From the NCBI GenBank assembly GCA_905235675.1, contig CAJONC010000016.1, forward strand, positions 1-44,356: DNA of 44,356 nt, in the 5' to 3' direction. The notes beneath the pieces were generated by a model that was not told the origin of the DNA, did no database searches, and was given only the letters and a program-made list of their open reading frames with translations. The position numbers and the translations under genes are program-made. Source of the stretch: an uncultured Bacteroidales bacterium (lineage in GTDB: Bacteria; Bacteroidota; Bacteroidia; Bacteroidales; UBA932). This document shows, piece after piece, positions 1-8,268 of this stretch (its first letter is position 1; every line of letters begins with the position of its first letter).

Positions 1-1
1 T

Positions 2-109
2 GACAATCATCCGAAATATGTAATCAGTGCTACCCCGCTCCTGACGCAAAGGGACGAGAACGGAATAACCCATCTTTCTCTGAGAAAATTCCTGAAGGAA
101 GGTTTATAG
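2..109 (+). CDS. C-terminal fragment of an unrecognised protein
   Basis: An open frame runs in from the left edge and stops at TAG 107-109. It encodes 35 residues ending in LSLRKFLKEGL. Codon use looks coding, with an amphipathic end, but the piece is too short for me to name a family. It is followed directly by the hairpin repeat array, so this is the end of its transcription unit. Its 5' part lies outside the window. Confidence 0.5.
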   Translation, partial: DNHPKYVISATPLLTQRDENGITHLSLRKFLKEGL

Positions 110-146
110 ACCTTACAATCGTCGCTGCCCGCTTGGGGTAAGCCCC

Positions 147-371
147 TCAAGGAGGACCTACAGCGGAAAACCCCGAAAAGTGCCGTAGGTCTTTGCGATT
201 CAAGGAGGACCTACAGCAGAAACCCCAGAAAAGTGCCGTAGGTCCCTGCGATTCAAGGGGGGACCTACAGCAGAAATCCCAGGAAAGTGCCGTAGGTCTA
301 TGCTTTTGGAAGTGGACCTACAGCGAAAACCCCAGAAAAGTGCCGTAGGTCCCTGCGATTCAAGGGGGACA
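147..371. repeat. Tandem array of four ~53-bp hairpin repeats
   Basis: Four copies of a unit with inverted arms GACCTAC and GTAGGTC start at 155, 208, 262 and 315, a period of 53, 54 and 53 bp. The matching right arms start at 185, 238, 292 and 345. Each ~37-bp hairpin has an A-rich loop containing GAAAAGTGCC or a close variant, and copies are joined by a ~16-bp linker resembling TGCGATTCAAGG. A truncated fifth start (CAAGGGGGAC) follows the last copy. No open frame explains the block. The hairpin form suggests a REP-like intergenic element or a structured RNA. The rest of 110-450 shows nothing else I can support. Confidence 0.85.
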
Positions 372-450
372 TCCCGCTGCCGGAACGCTCCAGCGCATAC
401 CGCTGCGCGAGAACGGAATTTCAGTACATTATTGCGAAAAAGCAGATACT

Positions 451-484
451 AAAAATGCCTCACACGCACGTGTAAGGCATTTTT
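451..484 (-). terminator. Rho-independent terminator of tRNA-Asp
   Basis: AAAAATGCCT (451-460) and AGGCATTTTT (475-484) form a perfect 10-bp outer stem, with an inner ACAC/GTGT stem. On the minus strand it lies 3 nt beyond the tRNA-Asp 3' end, and the A run at its plus-strand left end reads as a T tract. The symmetry means it could also stop plus-strand transcription coming from the repeat side. Confidence 0.75.
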
Positions 485-487
485 AAG

Positions 488-561
488 CGGTGCGGAAGGG
501 ACTCGAACCCTCGACCTCCGGCGTGACAGGCCGGCATTCTAACCAGCTGAACTACCGCACC
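488..561 (-). tRNA. tRNA-Asp (anticodon GTC)
   Basis: The minus strand folds as a full cloverleaf of 74 nt. The acceptor arms GGTGCGG (561-555) and CCGCACC (495-489) pair perfectly. The anticodon stem CCGGC/GCCGG encloses the loop CTGTCAC, giving anticodon GTC. The T arm is GAGGG TTCGAGT CCCTT. The discriminator base is G, as expected for tRNA-Asp. CCA is not encoded: GCTT follows, as is common in Bacteroidota. It is transcribed divergently from uvrA and has its own promoter box and terminator. Confidence 0.97.
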
Positions 562-589
562 AATTGCTGGTTGCGCCGAAACGCGGATG

Positions 590-597
590 CAAAGATA
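590..597 (-). promoter_or_regulatory. Promoter -7 box of tRNA-Asp
   Basis: The minus strand reads TATCTTTG, matching the Bacteroidota primary sigma factor consensus TAnnTTTG. It lies 28 nt upstream of the mature tRNA 5' end, leaving a short leader to be removed by RNase P. Confidence 0.6.
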
Positions 598-641
598 GGC
601 AGTTTTTTGAAACCTGCAAACTTTTATCGATAAAAAATGCG

Positions 642-649
642 TAATTTTG
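642..649 (+). promoter_or_regulatory. Promoter -7 box of uvrA
   Basis: TAATTTTG matches TAnnTTTG exactly. It ends 6 nt before the TTG at 656 that I take as the uvrA start. An earlier in-frame TTG at 647 lies inside the box, so it is unlikely to be translated from this promoter. The arrangement predicts a leaderless or nearly leaderless mRNA. Confidence 0.6.
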
Positions 650-655
650 CACACT

Positions 656-3600
656 TTGAACGATTCGATTATCATAAAAGGAGCAAGGGTCAACAATCTC
701 AAAAACATTGACCTTGAAATTCCGCGCAGTAAGTTCGTGGTAGTCACCGGCATATCCGGCAGCGGCAAGAGTTCGCTAGCTTTCGACACCCTGTATGCGG
801 AAGGGCAGAGGCGTTTTGCGGAGAGCATTTCTTCATATGCAAGACAGTTCCTCGGCCGAATGAGCAAACCCGATGTCGACCTTATCGACGGCATCCCCCC
901 TGCAATAGCGATAGAGCAGAAGGTGAGTGTCAAGAATCCACGTTCCACCGTTGCGACCACCACGGAAATCTATGATTTCCTGAGGTTGATCTTCGCGAGG
1001 ATAGGGCGTACGTATTCGCCGGTGAGCGGCAGGGAAGTGCACCGCGACAGCGCTGCGGACGTGATGAAGTGGCTGGAGAAGAATACACCCGAGCTGCTGT
1101 ATATCCTTGCGGACCTGCATTGGGACGGGAGGGATGACAAGGTGGAGCTGATGCTGGGGCTGAAGGAGGACGGGTATTCGCGCCTGTTCGTGGATGGCAG
1201 GGTGGAGCAGATAGATGATATCCTGCGCCTGGACGGGAATTATCCCAAGGGTGCATGGCTGCTTGTAGACCGCTTGAAAGTGGCTGATCCGAAGGATTAT
1301 ACGGAGGATACCGACCTGCGGACCCGTCTGCTTTCGTCCATCTCCGACGCCTTCTCCCGCGGCGGCGGGAACCTCCGTCTGGAAACTCTAAACGTTGCGG
1401 AGGCAGATTCCGCTTCAACCACTGCCACCCTCGGCACGTTAAGAGGGAGGGGCCCAGCTCCGCTGGGAGGGGCCTCACAGAGTGAGGCGGTTGAAGCGGA
1501 ATCTGCCTCCGCAACGATAAATTTCTGCAACCGTTTCGAGATGGACGGAATGACCTTCCGCAAACCTGACGAATATCTTTTCAGTTTCAACTCTCCCCTC
1601 GGCGCATGCCCCGTCTGCGGCGGTCTCGGCAAGATAATCGGCATCAGCGAAGACCTCGTAATCCCCGACAAGACCAAGAGCATCTACGACGGGGCCATTG
1701 CCTGTTGGCGCGGCGACAAAATGGGCTGGTTCAAGGACCATCTCGTCCACGTCGCTCCCCGCTACGGAATCCGCCCCTTCGAACCCTGGTGCAATCTCAC
1801 CGAAAAAGAAATAGATACCATCTGGAACGGTCACAGCGTCGAAGGCGACGATGAGAGCATAGTGGGGATACAGGAATTCTTCGACTGGGTGCATACCCAG
1901 CGCTACAAGATACAGTACAAGTTCATGGAAAACCGCTTCAGCGGCCGCACCACCTGCCACGAATGTCATGGCAGCCGCCTGCGCAAAGAGGCGCTTTACG
2001 TAAAGCTTGCCGGAAAGAACATAGGGGAGATACTGGCGATGACCGCCGAGGAGGCCCTCGGCTTTTTCCGCAACATTGAACTGAGCGAAACTGAACGAGC
2101 CACTGTGGCAGAACCGGTGCAGGAAATAATCTCCCGCCTGGAATGCATTGAAGACGTGGGACTCGGATATCTTACACTGAACCGTACCATGAATACCCTT
2201 TCGGGGGGAGAAAGCCAGAGGGTGAACCTCGTGACCGCCCTCGGAAGTTCGCTTGTGGGATCCCTGTACATTCTCGACGAACCTTCAATAGGACTGCATT
2301 CGCGTGATACCGAGCGACTTATCGGAGTCCTGCGGCGCCTGCGCGACCTTGGGAATACCGTGCTGGTAGTGGAGCATGACGAGGATATCATACGCGCGGC
2401 GGATTTTCTGATAGATATGGGGCCGCTCGCAGGCGTCAATGGCGGAGAGGTGGTATTCAAGGGCGGTGTCGGAGTCTTTCCCCTGCTCGCTGAAAAAAGT
2501 CTCGCAGGGAAAAGCACCGGCCCCGCTGAAAATGGCTCATCAAGTGAAAGCACCGGCCCCGCTGAAGAGAGTCTTACCATTGCCCCCAACTCGCTTACTC
2601 TGCAATACCTGAACGGAAAGGCGAGGTATCAGCGCAGCAAACGCAGCTGGAACTACTCCATAAAGGTGGAAGGCGCAATGGAACACAACCTCAAGGACAT
2701 CACCGTGGAATTCCCCCTCAGGGTGCTCACGGTGGTAACGGGGGTGAGCGGATCGGGCAAATCCTCGCTGGTGGGAGATATACTCTATCCCGCACTCTTC
2801 CGCCGTCTGAACGATGCCGGAGACCTGCCGGGCACCCACCGCAGGCTCTCAGGAAACCTCGACCGCATAACGCGCGTGGAATACGTCGACCAGAACCCCA
2901 TAGGCAAGAGCACCCGCAGCAACCCCGTTACGTATCTCAAGGTCTATGACGAGATACGCAAACTCCTCTCCGACCAGCAGGCGGCCAAAATCAACGGTTA
3001 CGGCCCGTCTTATTTCTCTTTCAACCAGGAAGGAGGCCGCTGCCCCGAATGCCAGGGCGAAGGCGTGGTAACCATCCCCATGCAGTTCATGTCCGATGTC
3101 ACTATGGTATGCGAAGAATGCGGCGGTAAGCGCTTCAAGCCCGATATACTTGAAGTGCGCTATCGCGGGAAAAACATCGACGATATGCTGAACATGAGCA
3201 TAGACGATGCAATAGCCTTCTTCGGCGAAGGAAAGGAGGATGCCGCCAAAAGCATAGCCCGCAAACTTCAGCCTCTGGTGGACGTGGGACTCGGCTATCT
3301 CAAACTCGGACAGAGCAGCAGCACCCTCTCGGGAGGGGAGAGCCAGCGCATCAAGCTCGCGTATTTCCTCTCGCTGAGTTCCGAGAACAAGAAGAAAGAG
3401 AGGATAATGTTCATCTTCGACGAGCCTACCACAGGTCTGCATTTCTATGATGTGGAGAAGCTTCTGAAGTCGTTCGACGCCCTGCTGGAGGCCGGCCATT
3501 CGCTGGTGGTGGTGGAGCACAACCCCGACGTGATACGCAGTGCCGACTGGGTGATAGACCTCGGGCCGGATGCGGGGGATCGCGGGGGCGAGGTGGTGTT

Positions 3601-3670
3601 CGCCGGCACTCCGGAGGACATGATGGCGGTCAGCGACGGTTTCACCGCGAGCTACCTTAGGGGGAAATAG
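656..3670 (+). CDS. uvrA: Excinuclease ABC subunit A (UvrA)
   Basis: This is the damage-recognition ATPase of nucleotide excision repair, which loads UvrB onto lesions. At about 1004 residues it is slightly longer than typical UvrA (~940). Two ABC ATPase halves are visible: Walker [10 protein letters not shown] (residues 32-40) and GVSGSGKSS (~698), signatures LSGGESQR (~515 and ~892), and CxxC zinc motifs (CPVCGG, CHECHG, CPECQG with CEECGG). Start TTG 656 gives an N-terminus ([11 protein letters not shown]) like other Bacteroidota UvrA proteins. Two oddities: residues ~246-287 are encoded by a palindromic insertion, and residues ~619-637 carry a duplicated STGPAE segment. Both sit in variable positions, outside the ATPase motifs, so function is probably kept. 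It overlaps the convergent lipoprotein gene by 14 bp. Confidence 0.97.
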   Translation: MNDSIIIKGARVNNLKNIDLEIPRSKFVVVTGISGSGKSSLAFDTLYAEGQRRFAESISSYARQFLGRMSKPDVDLIDGIPPAIAIEQKVSVKNPRSTVATTTEIYDFLRLIFARIGRTYSPVSGREVHRDSAADVMKWLEKNTPELLYILADLHWDGRDDKVELMLGLKEDGYSRLFVDGRVEQIDDILRLDGNYPKGAWLLVDRLKVADPKDYTEDTDLRTRLLSSISDAFSRGGGNLRLETLNVAEADSASTTATLGTLRGRGPAPLGGASQSEAVEAESASATINFCNRFEMDGMTFRKPDEYLFSFNSPLGACPVCGGLGKIIGISEDLVIPDKTKSIYDGAIACWRGDKMGWFKDHLVHVAPRYGIRPFEPWCNLTEKEIDTIWNGHSVEGDDESIVGIQEFFDWVHTQRYKIQYKFMENRFSGRTTCHECHGSRLRKEALYVKLAGKNIGEILAMTAEEALGFFRNIELSETERATVAEPVQEIISRLECIEDVGLGYLTLNRTMNTLSGGESQRVNLVTALGSSLVGSLYILDEPSIGLHSRDTERLIGVLRRLRDLGNTVLVVEHDEDIIRAADFLIDMGPLAGVNGGEVVFKGGVGVFPLLAEKSLAGKSTGPAENGSSSESTGPAEESLTIAPNSLTLQYLNGKARYQRSKRSWNYSIKVEGAMEHNLKDITVEFPLRVLTVVTGVSGSGKSSLVGDILYPALFRRLNDAGDLPGTHRRLSGNLDRITRVEYVDQNPIGKSTRSNPVTYLKVYDEIRKLLSDQQAAKINGYGPSYFSFNQEGGRCPECQGEGVVTIPMQFMSDVTMVCEECGGKRFKPDILEVRYRGKNIDDMLNMSIDDAIAFFGEGKEDAAKSIARKLQPLVDVGLGYLKLGQSSSTLSGGESQRIKLAYFLSLSSENKKKERIMFIFDEPTTGLHFYDVEKLLKSFDALLEAGHSLVVVEHNPDVIRSADWVIDLGPDAGDRGGEVVFAGTPEDMMAVSDGFTASYLRGK
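1393..1516. repeat. Palindromic element inserted in frame in uvrA
   Basis: Terminal arms 1393-1420 and 1489-1516 are perfect 28-bp inverted repeats of each other. Between them lie further hairpins: CCCAGC/GCTGGG (1453-1458 with 1462-1467) and GCCTCAC/GTGAGGC (1472-1478 with 1482-1488). The whole 124-bp block is translated without a stop, and its arms encode the related peptides AEADSAS and VEAESASA. It separates two conserved UvrA stretches (NLRLETL and [10 protein letters not shown]). This is like the Rickettsia palindromic elements known to sit inside open frames, but I cannot say it belongs to any named family. No second copy is obvious in the window. Confidence 0.85.
2511..2566 (+). repeat. 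Short direct repeat in uvrA
   Basis: An identical 20-bp segment occurs at 2511-2530 and 2547-2566, 36 bp apart, so the frame is kept. Each copy encodes STGPAE. It lies in the linker after the first ATPase half, where related UvrA proteins usually have only a short stretch between GGEVVF and the LTxxYL motif. Confidence 0.7.
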
Positions 3671-4511
3671 TATAATTCAGCCTGTCCCCGTCAAGTCTGA
3701 GCCTGATTGATATTTCCGCGGATCTGCCCAGTGGCGGAAGGTCTGCCTTGTATTCCGCAAAAACATTTTTACGGTATCCTCCGAGGCAGATTTGCGTGGG
3801 GTTCACCCTGGATTCGTTGGGGTAGCAACAAAGTTGTATGCCGGTCTCGCGCAGGCCGGTTCCTATGTTGAACGGCAGGCCCTGCATCACCATCTCGGGA
3901 TGCATCAGCATGTATGGCCCGTCAAGCATTTCGGACGGATAAAAGCCGTTGTAACGCAGAATGTTGCATCTGGGGTTGAGGTTCTCCAGCCAAATTGCAG
4001 GGTCGGTAAGGGCCGTACCGCTTCCGCCTTCAATGCCGTCCACGACAATGCTGCAAAGCAGGGCACTTAGTTCAAGTTCCGCGACTGTATCGGAAGGGGA
4101 AACCTGACAGAAGCCGCTCATTACCGGTCTGAGAGGATCTTCGCTGCGCAGTTCCGCCATGGTGCTTTCAATGCCGGAAAACTGGGGAAAGGCATCGTCT
4201 GCGAATTCTCCTCCGGCGTTGGCTATGCCTACGCAGATTATGTCTTCGCGCGGGGCCGGAATCCGTACGAAGGGGCTGCTTCCGCTTCCTGAATGGAAGA
4301 TGCGTCCCCCTTCGGGGGTGTCGGCAAATGCGAATATGTCGGCGGAAGAAAAGGGGACGGAGGATGTGATATGCAGGCTGAGGCTGTCCGGAATGGTGGA
4401 TTCTTGCGCAACGGGGGCCGCTGTACATGCGCCGCCCAGAACCGTCACGGCCGTGGACATTGCCAGGGCCCCCGTAATGTGCAAGCGAGCGACAGGGGAA
4501 GGATGAAGCAT
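3657..4511 (-). CDS. Putative surface lipoprotein, FimB/Mfa2-like
   Basis: About 284 residues. The N-terminus from ATG 4511 is a basic, then hydrophobic, leader ending in GGAC, an acceptable but imperfect lipobox, which suggests an outer-membrane lipoprotein. An in-frame ATG at 4622 lies upstream of the likely promoter box (4610-4617), so I prefer 4511; ATG 4460 is a third option. The body is beta-rich, with a C-terminus [18 protein letters not shown] that resembles fimbrial anchor proteins of the FimB/Mfa2 group. That link is inference from overall texture. The gene stands alone and converges on uvrA. It could equally be another Bacteroidales-specific lipoprotein family. Confidence 0.55.
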   Translation of the reverse strand: MLHPSPVARLHITGALAMSTAVTVLGGACTAAPVAQESTIPDSLSLHITSSVPFSSADIFAFADTPEGGRIFHSGSGSSPFVRIPAPREDIICVGIANAGGEFADDAFPQFSGIESTMAELRSEDPLRPVMSGFCQVSPSDTVAELELSALLCSIVVDGIEGGSGTALTDPAIWLENLNPRCNILRYNGFYPSEMLDGPYMLMHPEMVMQGLPFNIGTGLRETGIQLCCYPNESRVNPTQICLGGYRKNVFAEYKADLPPLGRSAEISIRLRLDGDRLNYTISP

Positions 4512-4609
4512 AAAGTAGGATTGTTTGTGTCGAGGGAGAGCCCCTCCGGGCGGGTGCCCAATAAGATTTTTCTTGTTTCTCCTGTTCGCTCCGTGGTTCA
4601 TAGCGACGG

Positions 4610-4617
4610 TAAAACTA
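4610..4617 (-). promoter_or_regulatory. Likely promoter of the lipoprotein gene
   Basis: The minus strand reads TAGTTTTA, one base off TAnnTTTG, with a TTG (4639-4637) 19 nt further upstream, the usual -33 to -7 spacing. The predicted leader to ATG 4511 is about 90 nt and includes a GC-rich segment (about 4533-4560). The remaining 4620-4750 stretch is AT-rich with no gene. Confidence 0.4.
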
Positions 4618-4778
4618 AACAATGGAAATCACTGCGCAATGGAACTTAAAAAAACATTTTTCACATTTTTATGTTTCTTATGCCGATTTCTGTTTTTGTA
4701 TCAAAAATGTTTCGGATTATTAAAAAACATGCATTGTAGGTAAAAGTTTTACCTATTGTTTTAAAGGGAAAAAAGTTG

Positions 4779-4786
4779 TAATTTTG
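4779..4786 (+). promoter_or_regulatory. Promoter of the nonulosonate operon
   Basis: TAATTTTG is an exact TAnnTTTG box, with TTG at 4756-4758 20 nt upstream as a -33 element. The ATG of the first gene is 25 nt downstream. I see no other promoter box within the next 10 kb of tightly overlapping genes, so one transcript is likely for all ten. Confidence 0.6.
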
Positions 4787-4811
4787 TTTTCGGTTTATAT
4801 ATTGCCCGATT

Positions 4812-6026
4812 ATGGCTTTTTATCTCAATAAATTCATTGCAGACAGCGTAATCTTTCGCCGTGAGAGTCTCTTCGCCGCGGATATGTCGGCCCACGAAGC
4901 CGAACTCTGCCGCGAAATCCAGGGCAGGAAGGTGTGCGTAATCGGCGGAGCGGGATCCATAGGTTCCGCTTTCATAAAGGAACTGGTCCGCTTCGGGCCT
5001 GCAACGCTGGTGGTGGTGGATTTGAGCGAGAACGGCCTGGCGGAACTTACCCGCGACCTCCGCAGCACCGAAGGCCTGGGGATTCCGGACGACTATCGCA
5101 GCTATGCCATCGATTTTGCGGATCCGGTCTTCGAACTGATGCTGCGTGAAGCAGGAGGCTTTGACATAGTGGCCAACTTCAGCGCCCATAAGCATGTCCG
5201 ATCGGAAAAAGACCGTTATGCAGTGCGGGCTTTGTTGCAGAATAACGATTTGAAGGCCAAGAAGCTGCTGGATCTTCTTGCGGAATTTCCTCCAAGGCAT
5301 TTTTTCTGCGTCTCCACCGACAAGGCTGCAAATCCGGTGAATGTAATGGGGGCCAGCAAACGCATAATGGAAGATCTGATTTTCGCCTATTCCGGCGATT
5401 TCAAGGTGACTACGGCGCGTTTCGCCAATGTGGCTTTCTCCAACGGTTCACTTCCCCTCAGCTGGATTGACCGTCTGCAGAAAAAACAGCCTCTGGTCGC
5501 CCCGAACGATGTTCTGCGGTATTTCGTCAGTCCGGAGGAGTCGGGCCAGATCTGCCTGATGGCGTGCCTGCTCGGCCGCAACGGCGAAATTTTCTATCCC
5601 CGTCTGCACAGGGAGCAGATGCAGTCTTTTTCCGATATCTGCGACCGTTTCCTTGCCGCGCAGGGGCTGGAGAAGCATATATGCGGCAGTGAGGAAGAAG
5701 CCCGCGCATTTGCATATAAAATGCCTCAGAACAGCGCAGTTTGGCCGGTTTACTATGCCGGAAGCAACACCACCGGAGAGAAGGCCTATGAAGAGTTTTA
5801 CGTGGAAGGGGAGAGTACCGACGAAAGCCGCTTCACAGGGCTTGGAGTGATTGAACCCTCCGGAAACAGGCCGGGAAAGGATGAGGTGGAGGCCTTCCTG
5901 AATTCATTGGAGGAGCTGCTGCAGCGTCCGGACTTCACCAAGGAAGAAGTCGTGGCGGCCATCAGGGAATATCTCCCCAATTTTGAACATGAAGAGAAGG
6001 GCCGTAATCTGGATCAGAAAATGTAA
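4812..6026 (+). CDS. Nucleotide-sugar 4,6-dehydratase (CapD/FlaA1 type)
   Basis: 404 residues, a short-chain dehydrogenase of the Polysacc_synt_2 group. The NAD-binding GGAGSIGS is at residues 45-52. The catalytic region STDKAANPVNVMGASK is at 168-183, with the D-K and M-x3-K pattern of UDP-GlcNAc 4,6-dehydratases. A ~38-residue N-terminal extension precedes the Rossmann fold. It is expected to convert a nucleotide-linked GlcNAc to the 4-keto-6-deoxy sugar, the first step towards a 2,4-diamino sugar. It is the first gene of the operon, 2 bp from the aminotransferase. The family usually takes UDP-GlcNAc, while the guanylyltransferase at the end of the operon suggests a GDP route, so the nucleotide carrier is unsettled. 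Confidence 0.88.
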   Translation: MAFYLNKFIADSVIFRRESLFAADMSAHEAELCREIQGRKVCVIGGAGSIGSAFIKELVRFGPATLVVVDLSENGLAELTRDLRSTEGLGIPDDYRSYAIDFADPVFELMLREAGGFDIVANFSAHKHVRSEKDRYAVRALLQNNDLKAKKLLDLLAEFPPRHFFCVSTDKAANPVNVMGASKRIMEDLIFAYSGDFKVTTARFANVAFSNGSLPLSWIDRLQKKQPLVAPNDVLRYFVSPEESGQICLMACLLGRNGEIFYPRLHREQMQSFSDICDRFLAAQGLEKHICGSEEEARAFAYKMPQNSAVWPVYYAGSNTTGEKAYEEFYVEGESTDESRFTGLGVIEPSGNRPGKDEVEAFLNSLEELLQRPDFTKEEVVAAIREYLPNFEHEEKGRNLDQKM

Positions 6027-6028
6027 GT

Positions 6029-7174
6029 ATGGAATTCAAGGATATCACTGAATTTGTCCACAGGCTCTACGGAACTGAAGAAACCGTCCCGCTGAGCGTT
6101 CCGCGTTTTGTCGGGAATGAGAAGAAATACCTGGAAGAGTGCATCGACAGCACTTTCGTTTCCAGCGTGGGTGCTTTCGTGGACAGGTTCGAAGAGGAAA
6201 TGGCACGCTATACGGGGGCTTCCCGTGCGGTAGTCTGCGTCAATGGCACCGAAGCGCTTCACATGGCATTGATGCTCTGCGGCGTTGAAAGGGGGGATGA
6301 GGTCCTTACCCAGCCTCTCACTTTCATCGCCACATGCAATGCTGTCAGTTATATAGGAGCCTGCCCCGTTTTCATAGATGTGGACAGGGATACCCTTGGC
6401 CTGTCTCCCTCCGCCCTGAAAGCCTGGCTCGAAAAGAATGCGAAGGTGGAAGGCGGAGTATGCAGGAACAAAAAGAGCGGCCGCAGGGTGAAGGCCTGCG
6501 TGCCCATGCACACCTTCGGCCATCCTGTCAGGATAGACGAGATTGCGGAAATCTGCAGTGAATGGGGCCTGGCCCTGGTGGAAGACGCCGCCGAGAGCAT
6601 AGGCAGCTTTTTCAACGGCAGGCATACCGGAACCTTCGGCGAGGTGGGCGCGATAAGTTTCAATGGCAACAAGACCATTACCACCGGCGGAGGCGGCATG
6701 ATGCTGTTCCGCGATGCGGAACTGGGCGCGAAGGCGAAGCACCTGACAACCCAGGCAAAGATTCCCCACAGATGGGAATTCCGCCACGATTCCGTCGGTT
6801 ACAATTACCGTATGCCCAATATAAATGCCGCCCTCGGCTGCGCCCAGCTTGAACATCTCGAAGAATTCGTGGAAAGCAAGCGCAGGGTGGCGGCAGAATA
6901 TGCCGGCTTCTTCGACGGGCAGGAAGATTTTGTCTTCTTTACGGAGCCTGAAGGATGCCGTTCCAATTATTGGCTGAACGCCGTCATCCTGAAAGACAGG
7001 ACGAGCCGCGACGCATTCCTCGAATATACCAACGACCATGGCGTTATGACGCGTCCCGTATGGGAGCTTATGACGGATCTTCCGATGTTTGAACACTTTG
7101 AGAGCGACGGCACGCCCAATGCAAGATGGCTTGCCGACCGTATAGTGAACCTCCCCAGCAGCGTCCGTCCATGA
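6029..7174 (+). CDS. legC: LegC-like sugar aminotransferase (DegT/DnrJ/EryC1)
   Basis: 381 residues of the PLP-dependent DegT family. The PLP-binding lysine is K215 in FNGNKTITTGGGG, and VEDAAES (184-190) carries the pyridine-nitrogen aspartate. The role in this context is transamination of the 4-keto sugar from the preceding dehydratase to a 4-amino-4,6-dideoxy sugar, as LegC does in legionaminic acid synthesis. The N-terminus FVGNEKKYLEECIDSTFVSS is typical of NulO-associated aminotransferases. It overlaps the next gene by 4 bp (ATGA). Substrate specificity is inferred from context. Confidence 0.88.
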   Translation: MEFKDITEFVHRLYGTEETVPLSVPRFVGNEKKYLEECIDSTFVSSVGAFVDRFEEEMARYTGASRAVVCVNGTEALHMALMLCGVERGDEVLTQPLTFIATCNAVSYIGACPVFIDVDRDTLGLSPSALKAWLEKNAKVEGGVCRNKKSGRRVKACVPMHTFGHPVRIDEIAEICSEWGLALVEDAAESIGSFFNGRHTGTFGEVGAISFNGNKTITTGGGGMMLFRDAELGAKAKHLTTQAKIPHRWEFRHDSVGYNYRMPNINAALGCAQLEHLEEFVESKRRVAAEYAGFFDGQEDFVFFTEPEGCRSNYWLNAVILKDRTSRDAFLEYTNDHGVMTRPVWELMTDLPMFEHFESDGTPNARWLADRIVNLPSSVRP

Positions 7175-8268
7175 AGAAAATCTGCATAGTAAGCTCTACC
7201 AGGGCCGAATATGGCCTGCTGCGCTGGACTATAGACGGCGTGGCCCGCGATCCTGAATTGGAGCTTCAGCTGGTGGTGAGCGGAACGCATCTCGATCCCG
7301 CCTTCGGAGAAACCTGGCGGGACATTGCAGCGGACGGTTATCCCATAGCGGCAAAGGTGGATATGCAGCTGGAAAGCGGCAGGAAGGGTGCAGTGCATTC
7401 AATGAGCCGCTGCATGGATGGCATGGCGGAAGTGTTCGAATCCTTGCAGCCTGACCTTGTACTTGTCCTGGGCGACCGTTATGAATTGCTGCCCGTCTGC
7501 AGCGCAGCAACCGTAATGGGCATTCCTATAGCACATGTTGCGGGAGGGGAATGTACCGAAGGCGCCATAGACAATGAAATCCGCAACGCCGTAACCATGC
7601 TTTCCACCCTGCATTTCCCCAACAGCCCCGAGGCTTGCAGGGAGCTTATCCGTATGCGGGGAAGCGATGCGTGGGTTTACAATGTTGGGGAACCCTGCAT
7701 AGAAAATTATCTTCGCCTCGAACTTCCTTCCAGGGAAGAACTTGCAGTAGAATTCGGGCTGGATGCCGACAGGGACTGGATACTGTGTACCCTGCATCCC
7801 GAAACCAGGCAAAGCCTCGACTACAATCTCTCGATGGCCCGTGCCCTGGTGAAAGTATTGTTGGAAACATCGGGTACCGAGATAGTGTTCAGCAGCGCAA
7901 ATGCCGATCCGGGCGGAGCCGAAATCAATGCTTTCCTTGCCGGCGTAGACGATGCGCATTTCCATCTTTTCCGGTCCCTCGGCCAGAGGAATTACCTCGG
8001 CATGATGCGCGAAGCCCGGTGTGTCGCCGGCAACTCATCCAGCGGAGTGATTGAAACTCCTTTCCTCGGCACGCCTGCTGTCAATATAGGAAACAGGCAG
8101 AAGGGCAGGCGCATCGCTTCCAATGTGATTTGCTGTGATTCCTCTTACGAAGGCATCAAGGCGGCGTTCGCAGGTGCAGGAGAAAGAAAGACGCCTGATC
8201 CGGCATTTGGCGACGGGCATACCTCCGAACGTATCATCAATCAAATCAAAGCGTTCCTGTATGAATAG
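7171..8268 (+). CDS. neuC: Hydrolysing nucleotide-sugar 2-epimerase (NeuC/LegG type)
   Basis: 365 residues from ATG 7171 (ATGA overlap with the aminotransferase stop). The start MKKICIVSSTRAEYGLL, the LVLGDRYE segment, the HVAGGE motif, and HPET and NSSSGVIE near the C-terminal half are all diagnostic of hydrolysing UDP-GlcNAc 2-epimerases. In the Leg pathway this enzyme releases the nucleotide and inverts C2, giving the free diacylamino-mannose-type sugar for the synthase. It overlaps the next gene by 8 bp. Its substrate should carry an acyl group on N4, yet no acetyltransferase gene lies in the operon. Confidence 0.92.
   Translation: MKKICIVSSTRAEYGLLRWTIDGVARDPELELQLVVSGTHLDPAFGETWRDIAADGYPIAAKVDMQLESGRKGAVHSMSRCMDGMAEVFESLQPDLVLVLGDRYELLPVCSAATVMGIPIAHVAGGECTEGAIDNEIRNAVTMLSTLHFPNSPEACRELIRMRGSDAWVYNVGEPCIENYLRLELPSREELAVEFGLDADRDWILCTLHPETRQSLDYNLSMARALVKVLLETSGTEIVFSSANADPGGAEINAFLAGVDDAHFHLFRSLGQRNYLGMMREARCVAGNSSSGVIETPFLGTPAVNIGNRQKGRRIASNVICCDSSYEGIKAAFAGAGERKTPDPAFGDGHTSERIINQIKAFLYE

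Noticed and set aside
147..371. A CRISPR array
   Set aside because: Spacers are about 16 bp and nearly identical, the repeat is itself a hairpin with variable loop, and no cas gene is in the window.
647..655. Upstream TTG at 647 as the uvrA start
   Set aside because: It lies inside the promoter box 642-649, and the extra residues are not shared with related UvrA proteins.
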